NCBI GenBank assembly: GCA_900708905.1
Contig: CAADRB010000058.1
Location: forward strand, 656,545-720,544
Reading direction: 5' to 3'
DNA: 64,000 nt
Source: Hymenolepis diminuta
Taxonomy: Eukaryota; Platyhelminthes; Cestoda; Cyclophyllidea; Hymenolepididae
Notes under the pieces: generated by a model
Told to the model about the DNA's origin: nothing
What the model saw: the letters and a program-made list of their open reading frames with translations, nothing else
The model's database searches: none
Shown here: positions 25,201 through 36,739 of the stretch, piece by piece
Numbering within the stretch: the stretch's first letter is position 1
Layout: every line of letters starts with the position of its first letter
Translations under genes and position numbers: made by a program

Positions 25201-28200
25201 TTCAGCCTGAAAGACGAACCGAAAGCAGAATGCCCAAAAAACTCAATTCTGAGCGACTGCAAGTTGTCATTGATGATAATTCAACCTGAACTACTAGAGA
25301 ACTGAGCGAAACCTTTCACGTAAGCCGCCATGTGATAATACGTGGGGAAATGAAAAGACTTGGCTGAGAAATGGGTCCCACACGATTTGTCAGAAATTAA
25401 CAAGCAACAGTGGGTGACCTGTTGTCTTTCACTTTTGTGACCGTTCTCGTGAATTGAGCTTCAGACACCTTTTTTACACCGAATCATAACTGACAGCGAC
25501 GAGAAGTGGTTGATTTTTTACAACAATGTTAAGCGCAAAAGACAGTGGCCAAGTCAAAGCCAATTCCACTTCCAAACTGAGACAGTTCGGCACTGCACTC
25601 GAAAAATCCCTTTGCGTGTGTGATGGGACTGGATGGTGGGTGGGTNNNNNNNNNNNNNNNNNNNNNNNNNNNNNNNNNNNNNNNNNNNNNNNNNNTATTA
25701 TGAACTAATGGGTGACAGTCAAACAATAACATCTGAAGTTTACTGTCAGAGCTAACTCGTTTTAGGGCAATTAACGGCAGGTAAAACGGCCTTTTTTATC
25801 AATCGAAAGGGGGTGATTCTGCACCATGAAAATGCTGGGCAATGCCACACTTCAAGAGCAACCAAAAATCTCGTTAAAGAATTTGGCTGGGAAGTGATGC
25901 ATCACCCACCATATTCTCCCCACCTTCCACCAACCGATTTTTATCTTTTCAGGAACTACTAAATCACTGAATGGAACTTTAAAGGCTTACTTCAAGAGAA
26001 GAGATCGAAATGAAGAAGCTAATTTCTTGTTTTGAGTCCAAACTGGCCAAATTTTATGAAGAAGGTATGAGAAAGTTTACGGCAAAATGGGAAGATGTAA
26101 TTAATAAAAATGGTGACTATGTTGAACACTAAATAAATGTATTTTTGACAAAATTTTCACATTAATTCAAATTTTAAAAAATAGACAAAACTTGTGTTAA
26201 AACCTGGTATATGTGTCCTAAATTTTACCAACTATCTTCAGTTACAGGTCTACACATTTCCGTAATATTTGGCAAATTGTCGGTCTTTAAATGTATCGGA
26301 AATATCACAAATACGAAGAACAGAAGACATGAATCAAACTCAAATATTTATTGCTGGTCAGTTGTTGATATTAAACTGGAGAATAATTGAGTTGCCATTC
26401 GCGAACAAAACGAGGATGGTATTTAACTTCATCTTTTATTTTCTAGTTTTTGAATATTTTAAATTTATACTTCTGCCTGATGGTCGAAAGAGCCATTAAG
26501 CAAAAACTCATTATTCTTCACTTTTCACTCAAGATTAGTTCATATTTAGCAAAAATGAGGAATAATTGTATTTGCCACGCTTGAGAGGCTGGATTTCAAA
26601 CAAAACCAAGCCCAACCCAATAAAAAGCATTCTTTAAACCATTTTATGTAAAAACGAAAATAGCAATAATTTTTTAATCAGCGAGCCATTTAATACGCTG
26701 AGAGTTAATTTTGTGAAGTGATATCAAGTGTTATCAGATTATCAAATGGCTCAAGAATTCGACGGTGAAATCGATTGAAGATTTTTAAAGCCGAGAGATG
26801 GTTTATGCAGAGAAGAGAGTGAAGAGGGAGGAAAACTGGATTAAATCAATGGGCAACCGTGTGTGAACTCAGGTTACAAATGATCTTTTTGCCTGAGAAT
26901 GCTTGTTGGGTAAAATGAGATTCATATTATTTTAAACAACATTTCTGGCCTTAATTAACAGCCGTCTGCAATTCGGGCTAAGTTCCCAGGGAAAAAATTA
27001 ATTGGGGTCAAATTTATTACCTACATCCAAGTCCTCTATCTTTTTAAGCCATCTTGTTTTATAAATATTACTATATTGATAGTCATGTAACTAATTTCTT
27101 CCAGCCAAAAGGGATATTTTTGGACATTATTAAAATTTTAAGAATTTTTCGAACCAAATCTGCTTATCGATAAAAATTGGTTTGACAAGCGGTGTTAGAA
27201 TCAGCTGTCCTTCCTATAAATTCATGACATTTCTAATAATGTTAACTTAGATCTTCGAACGTGAATATCCAAAAATACTCCCTTAGCCACTTTTGTAATT
27301 TAAACAAAGTATCAATCTTCAGTAGGATTGAATTTTCGAAGATATTTATTAGATGAATTTTTAAGATAACATTGAAAAAATTAAGATAAGTATTGAACGC
27401 AAAATGTCATGAAGCGAATATTTGAATATAGAAAACATTTCATTTCAGACTTAGAGAATGACAAATTGAGATGGAAAGATGTTAAAAAAATGTCTGGGTG
27501 ACCTATTTTGATAAATGAACTTATTTTTGAAAATAAGCCAGAAATATGGCAGCTGAGATAATTTGAGGCTACGACTTGCCGAATCAATAAACAACTACAA
27601 ATTATACACCCCACTTAAATCAGACTCATTTGCTGACCTCGTTTGTCCACCACTCATAGTAGGCCAACTATCTCAAATGCACTCATCCTAATACGTTTTG
27701 TAACAGTCGCGAAAAGTAACTTAGTGAAATATTGGGACTGCCAGATAAACGACCTTAGAACGGACATTCCGATCACTTCAGGATTTCGATTAGCAGCTGG
27801 ATACTGTTACATCCCATAAGTAGTAGAAAGTGCTAATCGTAGTCCAAAAAATCCTCAATTAAATCCTAGAAAAATTCTTAATATTCGAGTGACATGCTGT
27901 AAAAATCAGTCTTTGGTAAAAATACATACCGTCTTTAAACACAAAGAGGAAATATGGATTGAAAATCTAAAGCGATAATTTAAATTTTTATACTTTTTGT
28001 ATCGCACATATTCCATAATTATACAGAGTGAAAAATTTAATAAGAATACAAAGTATAGTGAATAATTTAAATTTAACATATTTAAATGGTTTATACTACT
28101 TATAAGAAAATAATACTTTCTCCAAACATATTTCTTATACTCAAGGCTCTTTACTTTCCACATTTTTAATTCCCGCTTCTTTTAATTCCCATTTTATTCG

Positions 28201-31200
28201 AATGAATCTAATAACATTACGTTGTAAATGACGCATAATATAAATCGACCTATCAATACGAAAATGTGCGCCATGTTTTGACATGGTGGTTTGGGTCGTT
28301 TTGCATTGTGGCGTTATCAGGTTATATTTGTAACTAGTGCAACTTCTGAGGGAATCTAAATGTCGGTTGTGTCGTCCTACGGAGAGAGCAGATCATAACA
28401 GTTTTTAAACCGATTTTTCCTTACGAAATCAGATTTGCAACTCCTCGACTTTAGTAAATATAAAAAACACATTAATCAATAAATATATTTTTGTTTTATA
28501 AAATAACTTTAGCGAGAAAACTTCTCTCCCAAAGTTAGCTTCAAAAGGCATTGAATGTTACAATTCGAGTAGTGACAGTAGCCTAGATCTTATACAATGA
28601 AAATTAATTACTGTTCCGGTTTTAAGCAAGTAGGAATGGAATGAAGCTGCTGCTGCTGCCTTATCATTTCAAATATTTCGATACGAACTCACTATGGGGA
28701 AAATTTATATCCATACTGGCGTCGTACAAGTTTGCATGCCAACTTGCGTCTTTTTAAAACAACTCGAGAACAAAAAGTTGACGCCAGTACTGGCTGATAG
28801 CGAGGATTTTGAAGACCATACAAATTTTGACACGAGAAGGGAATTCTATCTTTCTCAACTCAGCAAGTGTAAAACAACTTTTTTATAAGAGATAGTCCTC
28901 GATTCCCCCACTATTTCTACTCCATCTTGTATTTTAATACAAAGTGTACTGTTTATAAAAGGGTATCTAATTCTTTTCTGTAAAGTGATTTGATTTGATA
29001 ACTAAAGTATGGACATCCCTGAATTCCTAAGAGGAATTTGAGAAATCACATCGTCAACATTTAGGGAAAAATTGGGTAATTAAGCACAAAAATATCGTTT
29101 TTACAGCTGATGAATAGAAAAACACTGTAGATTTCACACATTTTAAGTTGAATTTTTACTATTACACGATTAATTTTATTTGTTCATCAATTAGTAAACT
29201 TTAATGATTTGCCGACTTGTTCAGTATGAAATTAATACCTCCAGCATAAAAAACCGGAATGAATTAGTGATCAACTGTATTTATGGAATGCGAAATTTTC
29301 AGCTGAGACTGTATCTAGCGTTGAGCCATTCGCAGATGATTTTGTTTATTTTGATCTGTCAAACGATTAATTAAATCGCATCAAGTGGCCACAGCTTTTC
29401 AAATGCAGGAAGGGATTTAGTCTCGTGGAGAATATGATTAGTGGTCTGTAACCTGTGAAAATTGTTATATAAATGAGTGCCATAACGGTCTTTGGCTCAA
29501 TTTGATTTAATAAGCATTTATCTTGTTTTGATGCTTGCAAATATAAATACGGGGAATCCTTTGGAAAATTTGGGACGGAATAAAGTAAATAGTACTGAAA
29601 GTTTATTATATTTAGTATTGCACTTTCTCAATTTTAAAATAAGTTTTTGATTGATGATGGAAAGTATTGGGAAAATCAGGTTATTTGACATGAATGAGTA
29701 GGGAAATTGAATATATTCTCAAAGAGAATTGCAAATTATAAAGTAATTTAAATTCGGTAATTCATACCTTGAGTCTGATGCAAATATCTATACTTATTAA
29801 GTATGATGAGCTCAAACTCATGTGAAGATTCAATATATTGACTATATGCCTTACTTCCCCTTGATCCACTTCTTCCCCTCAGCCCTTTATGGGAATTTTT
29901 TCCTTTCCTTCTTATTTTTAACTTAAGAATATTAGTGACTTCAAAATAAATTTCGCTAATCGGCTCGTATCACACTGGTTAGCAGTTTAGATGCCCATAT
30001 CTTGAATAGGTAAGTAAGGCGAAGAGTGTCAAAGTCAAAAAAGAACTGTTTGTAACTACATAAGAAGGCAAATAAGTAACACTTTCCCCTAGAGGCGTGA
30101 AGTAACTTCCCACGCTTATGCCATTCAGTTTATATGTTTTGTGAAAAAATGTTTTATTTAAACTCTTTCCCAATGTTAATATTTCTTTATCTTAGCAAGT
30201 AGACAAATATCAAAGATAATTTATTAATATGAGACCCATTAAACATTATTTATATTACATATTATGAATCTAAATATACCTTTCAGATATGTGGATTTCA
30301 CCTAAAGCTTACTAAAATAGCAAACTAAATGGATATTAATCTAATTTTCATGAAATGAAGTAATTTTAATACCCTATTTTATTGAGTAAGTATTGGTAAA
30401 ATGTTAAAGTAGAAATTAGTGATCAATAATATAAAATAGAGTACAATAATTTAATGTTATCTCCTTACTTTCTTAGTTAATGGAACATCCAAATTGCATG
30501 GTAATTCCACTCTAGAACCATTGATGACATTGCAAATTTTTTCAGAAGTTATCGCATTGGAAATTCCTGAAATAACAAAAGATTCAACAATTGAGTAAGT
30601 GAATTTTCCAGACATCTCGCAGTCTGTATTATATAATAAAAAGAATTGGAAGAAAATCCTGATCAACTCTACGATAGTCCTATCAGTCTAGTTAATCAAG
30701 CGCCCGTTTGAAGTTGTCTGTATTATAACTACTATTGATGCCTTTATATTTTTATTTGTAAATAAAATAATAAAGTTCTTTAAACATCTCTTTTTCAAAA
30801 TGCACTTTCTAGAGAGACAAACTCTGGTTAATTCTGATATTACTTTGTGACTTTTTTTACTTATTACAAAAGGTGAAATTGCAACTGGAACAGAATGTTC
30901 AACTCTTTAGCTAAGTAAACATTCAACCAAAGTAACTTTCAATAAACACGAATTCACCCATTGTTTGAGCAGATTTGGCAGCATACTTGACCCCAAGAAT
31001 AGGATACTACTTGTTCAGTGCAGAATTTCGGACGTTTAATTTTTTGTCGAAATCTCATAATTCTTCTACCTCTCCGCCTCAACCTTCAGTTCTAAAAGGC
31101 CACTGCGTCCTTCTTGGTTTTCTTTCGTTCTATCAAGACTCCTGTCGATAAACCTGATTGTCTCTCTTTTATTTTAAAGAGATTGGTAGAAATTAGGATA

Positions 31201-34200
31201 TCTAGGGGTCGTAATTAGATATCTAGCTCGAAGACTTCTACATCTCAATAACTTCTATGATATTTCTTTCTTATACAGTGTCCTTTTGTCCCTACTCTAT
31301 CGAAAGAACTGTCAAACGATTTGACAAATGAAGTAGCGGCAAGTATAGTAATACCTGGGTCCCCAATGTATGGCCATAAATTCCATTTGCAAAAGATGGT
31401 TTGGACACGATTGAATTTCCCTTTTGTCAAATGCATTCAGTTTGACCATTTAGACATTTTTAATAGCCATAATTTCCTAAGATGTGATCCAGTCAAGATG
31501 CATTTCCCTTGGTCTTCCGGAATTTTACATATAGTTCCAAATACCTAAGGGGTACTTTTACACATTCATTTGTAAGGATTGTAATGTTCATACATTTGCA
31601 GTGTTATCATGCAAATTAATACAGTGTATTCATTGACAAAAATTTTATTCAAATACACCTGTTAGCCAAGAATTCAACTGAGAAGATTCATACACCAAAT
31701 ATGTCTGTAGATAAACAAATTCAATATCATTTAATATGATTACAATGAAGATGAGATATATGTAATTTGGGAAGCGCGCATTCTTCTAGCCTGAAATAAA
31801 CTAGAATTTATCTTCGATGTGTACAGAAACTAATATACAAATGTGTATGGCCAATCGTTCGTGAAAACCAACATCCGGGACCATTTTTTTCCAACCCGTG
31901 TCGATATTTGCTGCCAACCGATAGCAAAGGATGTAACAATCTCAACCGAAACCATGCAAGCTCAAATGGGCCCAAAGCACAATTTGATGACCGAAGTCAT
32001 TTAATTTCTCTTTTTCCTAATAAATGCAACTTAGAAATCCATTTTAACCGCATTTTAGATGCAAAATTTACAGATCATTTAACCAGACGAGCTTAAGAAA
32101 TCGCATATGTATGGTTTCATCTAATCATCTTTTTTTCTGGACTGTACTTTTTACAAACGATTTAATATGCATCGATTTTATCATATTTCATAAGCAAAAA
32201 TTAATATTTACAAATCACTTCTCAATCTTAATGTTTTAGAAAATGAGATGTCAAAATGTGTCCATTTATTTCTGAAAATTGAATATCTGTCTTCGTTTAA
32301 CTGTCTTCTAACTGGGATATGTAAATACAAAACAGCCTCCAAAGATCTGGTTGTATAATCCACATAAATACACAATTTATGAACAATTTCACGTGAAACA
32401 GCACAGTATTTAAACACTACAATGATTTTGCATTTTTGACTAGTTAATCGGGGATATGTAGAGTACAATTAGTAAAGAATTAATGGATATATACAAAAAA
32501 TTTTCTGACATAGGCTAGTAAATGAGTGCTTGAAATATACCTGAAATCAACATTTAATTAACAAAAGGCTTATTAAATTTTGTTCACTAAATAAACAAAA
32601 GTGAATTGTGATATCTCAAGATATTTCAGTCAGAATCAACTAGCTGCTATTAGGCGTGAAAAATCTGTCAATTTGGTATTAGCAAATTCACATTGAAATC
32701 CACTAGTCGATAAATTGTGAATATCATGAACTCGTGGAAAACTTGTGGAAAATACGGATCAATATTTCAAACTGAAAAAGTGATGAATTTGGAACTCAGA
32801 TAGAGATGCTTATACACTATTCAATATTTCTTCTCTAGTCATTATTGGGTATTAAGATGCTTTTCCTTGATCCAAAGCATAATGCTTTCATAAGACAAAA
32901 TTAATCGCCAATAATCAGTGCCGTAATTTACTGTCAAAATAGGTAGGTATTTTAATATTATGCTAAAGGGTCAAACTCCTAAACATAAGAGACAATAAGT
33001 TAAAAATTTCTGATTCCAAATATTAAACTTATCCTTTCCAGTTAACATCAGTTATCTGCTGTAAAGAATCAGGAGGTTTCATGTTCGATCAGTATAATCG
33101 ATATCTTGGATTACCAGCAGTATTATAGAAAATGAAATTTCATTAAAAACATGTGATCTTTTATGTAAATGACAAGCATTGGATGTTTGAATTTGATAAT
33201 TGCAGTGAAACAAATCAATGGATTAGATACAGCAAAAATCTGAAGTGGATATTGATTAATTTTCCTAAGTGAAACTATGAAAGACCATGATGGGAACAAT
33301 TCTGAGGCCATTCAAAAATAGTTACATTAAGAAGAAAAATACTTGACATTACAAAGTATGAAGCTGTATGGTAGAACAATTTTATGAAGATATTTTAAAT
33401 AATCAACGTTTTTAGAAAACATCAATCAATTAGACTCAAAAATAGCCACAAATCTCAGAACTCAATAATAACCCATAAATGCCTTAATGGTATGCTTCGC
33501 TCAAATATTATGCAAGGCAACGACACTGCAATTTTACACATTTTAACAAAAATGCGCACGTTATGAATAATTAACAATAAATTGTTAATTTAGTTATCCA
33601 TTTTTATTCAACACCACCCGGCGAAAACTGCTTATCCATATATTAAAGCTTTGGATTGCCAAATATCTTTTCGAGGCCTTCTGGAGTACCCAGAGTAACG
33701 CTCAAGCGATGATTGGACTGGGTCTCTCGAGTTTTGGGATTCCAAGGCGAAGGAGGTCATATTGCGTCCTGGATACGTTTCGGTTCGGAAGATATTGCTG
33801 CACACCAAGAACGGAGGTTTTGCGATAGCATATTGTGATTTGGACGCCAAAATGAGACGTCATTTGATACTTAAAGTGTAAAGGATTAAGGATCTCTTTT
33901 CACATTGTCAACGACCATTGAGTTTTGGCGGAGATAGTCAAAGAGAGATATTTAGGCTGTGATAAAAATCCTCGAATCCAGTAGAAGAGAACTGGGTGAT
34001 ATTCCTGAGCACAACAACTTTTGCACCCCCTGACTGGTGATTACCTAGAAGAGACTGTTGATGATGATAAATATGGGTCTACCAGGACAAGATATGAGGT
34101 TTCTTAGATAGGCCCAAGGGGAATGAGATTAATGTGAGACAAAGAAACTTTAGTTTGGGAACATGTAAGGGGATCCTGGGAAGAAATGAGTGCAAATATT

Positions 34201-36739
34201 TGTCTAGTGTCGCCTGCATTTTGTGTTCCCTTGGAGTGATAGACAGGCTTAGCAAGAACGATGTCCCTAGGTTGCTCACATTTATTATCCATCAATCCCA
34301 ATCGCTTAGGACGGCAAACAACCATAGGTTTGGGTCAAATGTGATTACATTGAATAAGACATTTTGAGGACTTGATCTCAGTGGGCAATTTAGATTTTTG
34401 GGGGAGGCAGTGAACAACAATCTTCCTTATGTCTCTCTAGGCGGCATATTTGATTTGCCAAGTGATCAAGCAGATAGGACTTTGGAAATGACGTAGAGTT
34501 GGAGAGAAGTCGTGGTGGAACGATTTTAGACATGAAAGATCCCATAGAATGAGTGAGATTCATTACTTTTACACTATCACTGACTGGTGGGTGCAAATTC
34601 ATGCCATCAGTGGTCATCTCAACAGAAATTGCAGTAGGAAACACCTTGAGATAGATGGACACAACCGGAGATCAAATGGAACTTTTCGAAAAATTTTGAA
34701 AAAAAAGTGGTGGTATATGTGTCACAAACGTCAGGAGGCATTTTAACCTCAATTTCTGCAGAAAGAACTTTCGCTTCTGTGGTTAAGTCCTCACACAAAT
34801 TGACCAATCCACTGTTTGTTGAGTAAACAGAGACTGCTTCGCTTTGTCAGAAATGACAAATAACTTGTGCTTCCTATCAGTTTTAAGCTTAATTGGCCTC
34901 CGAAATAGCCACAAATCTTTGAACACAATAGTACCACTTAACTCCAGAAACTGTGCAAGTTAATGACCCTGCAATTTAGCATATTTTAATAAAAATGCGA
35001 ATTTTATGAATAATTAGCAATAAATTGCTATTTTAATTTTCCCCTGGAATTTTTTATTTTTATCCAACAGAAAAGCTTTGAGCAATCATTTTAATAAAAA
35101 TTATAATTCGTCCGATTTTCAAAATAGTACTTTTTAAGAACATTGTCTGTTTTCATACACTTAAAGATTGTTTAATTTCAGTAAAATCAATAAAACTTGA
35201 AAATATTTGTTAAGACCTCGAAATACTAAACTCGCAAACACGAAGAACGAAGGAATTAAATGACAGTTATATCAAGTTTACACATGAAAAATTAATTACG
35301 AAGATCGGTTGGCTTGGTAGAAAACGATTAAAACTGTTAGATATGTGGTCGTAAAGCGTTGTAATTAGAACCGGATTGCGTGTAACAGTTAGATTAAAAC
35401 ATAAATGGAAGATGATCAGAAAATTGAGGTTCGACAAGCAGAATAAGTAATTATAAATGATAAAACAGAATAAAATAACTAAAGCGCTCATAAAGCCAAA
35501 ACAGTGAAGTACGAGACGCATCTTCTTAGAAAAGAAGATAAGGATCGTGCGCTACTACTGAAAGGACCACTGTTCCTCAAATGCAACGATCAAGGAGAAC
35601 TTTAAGTGGCAATCTCTGGATGCTTTAAGTCTTAAAAAATACGGTGGTGGCTTATTCGTCGCATATAAGAATGCCATCTACAACGTAGACATCATATTCA
35701 ATGCAAGTTTATTAAAAGAACATTTTGTGAAAGGAGAAAAAAATAAGAGTACGTATTCTTCCAACTGAGCCGTGACTGAATAAAAATTCCGTAACCCGTA
35801 AACAATATTTCTCTACTTCTTCCCCAAACTATGTTTCTGCAGCTATGCGTCCACTGTTTGAGTAGTAAGATGTATAATAGCTCTAATATTATTATTACTC
35901 ACAGTATCACAAAAAACTTTCGCAATTTTTAACAGTGGTAATCAGCTGAAATCGCTTAAGAAAAATCATTTTAAGTAATACAGAGAAGGGAGTCAAAAAA
36001 TACTGAGAGGAATTTCACTTGTCAAAGAGTATTATTTCATCTGATTTTATGGGTTCGAGTTGTACAATAGTTGAACTAAATGGACAGTTCACGATGCAAA
36101 ATTCGCATTTCATGAACCGTTCCCTAGATTGCAGCAAATGCTTATCTACGATGTTCAATATTTATTGACCGATATTTCAGCCAGGAAGGGTCGGTCTTCC
36201 TATTTCATTTTATTTTTTTCTTGCAATGGTTGAGAAGGCAAAATGATCTTCCATTGTATACAGTAGCTTCAGTATACTAGTTATCAGACATTATATTTTA
36301 AACAGAAACAGAGGATGCTGAAAAAGGATCATGATCATTTTAAAAGTTGAAGTTCAATCCGAATCTATGTAATTAGATAAACTCTGGATGACAAGGTTCA
36401 AGGTTTTACAATTTTTGGTTATTCATCAAGATAGTGACTCCTCTATTATGCCACTTTTATATTCAAAAGGCGGAATCGCTTCTATTTTTAGGTTCCTCTT
36501 CATTTCAAGTTTTCTAGTGCGTGTTTACAAGAAATCGAAAGAGCGTCGGGAGAAAAAAATACAACTTTATTTAGGTTAAGAAAATGTTTCTTGCTTGTCA
36601 CAGAAATATAGCCAGGTATCATTTAATGAACGCCTGAGAAAAGTATGAATATAATATTAAAATAGAAAACTATTTACTTACCGATGGATGCAAATATAAG
36701 AAAGGTAAATATCCGTTGTATGAAAGATGTCATTCTCAT
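10283..36739 (-). CDS. Three-Ig-domain cell-surface protein of the lachesin/IgLON kind
   Basis: I assembled ten minus-strand exons by splice sites and phase: 36682-36739, 30469-30566, 24352-24450, 23027-23156, 22433-22642, 20146-20274, 18714-18899, 17374-17520, 15590-15724 and 10283-10335. They join in one frame of 414 residues. Exon 1 is a signal peptide (MRMTSFIQRIFTFLIFASIG). Ig1 has Cys43 and Cys110 with Trp59 (MSWIKG) and the DNGDYRC motif. Ig2 has Cys153 and Cys222 with Trp165 (PPPTVTWL); its F-strand reads MSGTLAC and lacks the usual Tyr. Ig3 has Cys265 and Cys336 with Trp277 and a classic DDFGEYTC. A Pro/Thr-rich stalk (FFYLPPPTTT) follows. Arthropod lachesins and vertebrate IgLON/neurotrimin proteins share this three-Ig layout and act in neuronal or epithelial adhesion. 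The first nine exons are well supported. The last, encoding a short Pro-rich tail (SMSGPIPPVHTIPPVRA), is weaker. No membrane span or GPI signal is seen. Introns are 0.4 to 6.1 kb, and three of them carry mobile-element insertions. Confidence 0.85.
10336..15589. other. Intron 9 of the three-Ig gene (5.25 kb)
   Basis: AT-rich intron holding the LTR-like element at 11304-11789. Near 15253-15340 a minus-strand segment with a good acceptor (CATACCTTCAG) is open in the phase left by exon 9 for about 32 codons before a stop. It is a possible alternative last exon, but has no clear hydrophobic anchor. Nothing else in the intron is recognisable. Confidence 0.5.
11304..11789 (+). mobile_element. LTR-like element, copy 1
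   Basis: Starts TGTTTGTTGGATGAATCCC and ends CCCGCTACA, so it has TG...CA ends. It is closely similar to 19300-19880: shared blocks include GTAAACTTTTAACCTTTCCTG, GGAAAAGGTAAACATACCTC and a TATTGAGACTCTGTACTGGA stretch near the 3' end. Copy 1 lacks about 100 nt present in copy 2. The 3' end carries iterated CTACAAAYTGGTGRC units whose TGGTG parts resemble primer-binding sites. No protein-coding part is attached, so it is a solo LTR or a miniature LTR element. It lies in intron 9 of the three-Ig gene, antisense to it. Confidence 0.7.
15725..17373. other. Intron 8 of the three-Ig gene
   Basis: Contains an interrupted (AT)n tract around 16580-16609. A 113-codon minus frame at 16315-16656 runs through that tract and has no family motif. 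Nothing else is recognisable. Confidence 0.45.
17521..18713. other. Intron 7 of the three-Ig gene, with a GC-richer repeat-like insert
   Basis: About 17755-18045 is markedly GC-richer than the flanks and non-coding. It includes TGGTCTAACTG, which fits a pol III A-box pattern, and ends in a tail (TATTTATATGATGTGCCTTG, then ATAAATA) that resembles the tail of the segment near 39060-39100. It may be a SINE-like or 3'-truncated element. The rest of the intron is plain AT-rich sequence. Confidence 0.35.
18900..20145. other. Intron 6 of the three-Ig gene
   Basis: Plain AT-rich intron apart from the LTR-like element at 19300-19880. Confidence 0.6.
19300..19880 (+). mobile_element. LTR-like element, copy 2
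   Basis: The fuller copy of the element at 11304. It runs from TGTGAAGGATGAATCCC to CCCGCTACA (TG...CA ends, about 581 nt). A TATTCAATATAACCTGG stretch lies near the 3' end. It closes with three or four CTACAAACTGGTGA-type units, partly diverged (CACAAATTGGTGACTC, ACAAACCGGTGACCCT). One base (19723) is ambiguous. It sits in intron 6 of the three-Ig gene, in the same plus orientation as copy 1. Confidence 0.7.
20275..22432. other. Intron 5 of the three-Ig gene
   Basis: A 2.2 kb AT-rich intron between the two exons of Ig2. I see no gene or recognisable repeat in it. Confidence 0.5.
22643..24351. other. Introns 4 and 3 of the three-Ig gene (flanking exon 23027-23156)
   Basis: Intron 4 (22643-23026) and intron 3 (23157-24351) are AT-rich. 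A plus-strand frame at 23055-23312 overlaps the real exon antisense and is a shadow. No other feature is seen. Confidence 0.5.
25030..26132 (+). pseudogene. Mariner transposase, inactivated
   Basis: The N-terminal part is still open (25030-25305): HIRHIVRFEFHKGN, then EKTCRRWFSI and DFSLKDEPKAE, the paired helix-turn-helix DNA-binding region. Several frameshifts and stops then break it. Later landmarks survive in other frames: SDEKW near 25495-25510 (first catalytic Asp region), KGVILHHENAGQCHT near 25808-25853, where the family's second catalytic Asp (HQDNA) is Glu, and GWEVMHHPPYSPHLPPTDF near 25884-25940, where the third Asp (SPDLAP) is His. The D,D34D triad is therefore lost as well as the frame. 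The C-terminal KWEDVINKNG-like end is recognisable near 26100. No active product is expected. Confidence 0.9.
25646..25695. other. Assembly gap (50 N) inside the mariner
   Basis: Exactly 50 N. It removes part of the transposase between the first and second catalytic blocks. The length is a likely placeholder. Confidence 0.95.
33441..35072. mobile_element. Insert bounded by diverged direct repeats (R2)
   Basis: Two direct repeats of about 170 nt, at 33441-33610 and 34901-35072, share AATAGCCACAAATCT, GACCCTGCAATTT/GACACTGCAATTT, TTATGAATAATTA and CAATAAATTG blocks. They bound a clearly GC-richer core (33640-34870). The core shows only broken frames on both strands, for example minus 33632-33850 and 34390-34807, with no domain I can name. 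Possible readings are an old non-autonomous LTR-type element, a decayed gene copy, or a duplicated segment. Orientation is undetermined. Confidence 0.5.
36016..36270 (+). repeat. Dispersed repeat family R1, plus copy
   Basis: Aligns by eye with 8380-8612 through shared blocks: ATTTCATCTGATTTTA, AGATTGCAGCAAATGCTT, GGGTCGGTCTTCC, then TTGAGAAGGCAAAATGATCTTCC with nearly identical spacing. It is non-coding and lies in intron 1 of the three-Ig gene. Confidence 0.7.

Larger units (their letters stand above)
24861..26209 (+). mobile_element. Decayed mariner (Tc1/mariner family) transposon
   Basis: A full-length mariner of about 1.35 kb. The left end (24861-24894) contains CAGGTTGTAGTAGAAGTTCT and the reverse complement of the right end (26177-26209) contains CAGGTTTTAACACAAGTTTT, forming imperfect terminal inverted repeats. 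TA dinucleotides flank both ends (24859-24860 and 26210-26211), as expected of the target-site duplication. It carries a broken transposase. A 50-base assembly gap lies at 25646-25695. It is inserted in intron 2 of the three-Ig gene, antisense to it. Confidence 0.9.
24451..30468. other. Intron 2 of the three-Ig gene (6 kb)
   Basis: Splits Ig1. It holds the mariner relic at 24861-26209. Near 28711-28794 a short imperfect inverted repeat (ACTGGCGTC and GACGCCAGT arms) lies inside a 64-codon plus frame with no family motif. The rest is AT-rich and featureless to me. Confidence 0.5.
30567..36681. other. Intron 1 of the three-Ig gene (6.1 kb)
   Basis: Separates the signal-peptide exon from Ig1. 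It holds the direct-repeat-bounded insert at 33441-35072 and an R1 copy at 36016-36270. Elsewhere it is AT-rich with short meaningless frames. Long first introns often carry enhancers, but I can point to none. Confidence 0.5.

Noticed and set aside
28711..28794. Inverted repeat as a transposon end or hairpin RNA.
   Set aside because: The arms are only about 9-12 nt with indels, and no target duplication is visible.
36053..36070. GGTTCGAG as a tRNA B box.
   Set aside because: It lies inside repeat R1. No cloverleaf could be folded around it by eye, and no A box is at the right distance.
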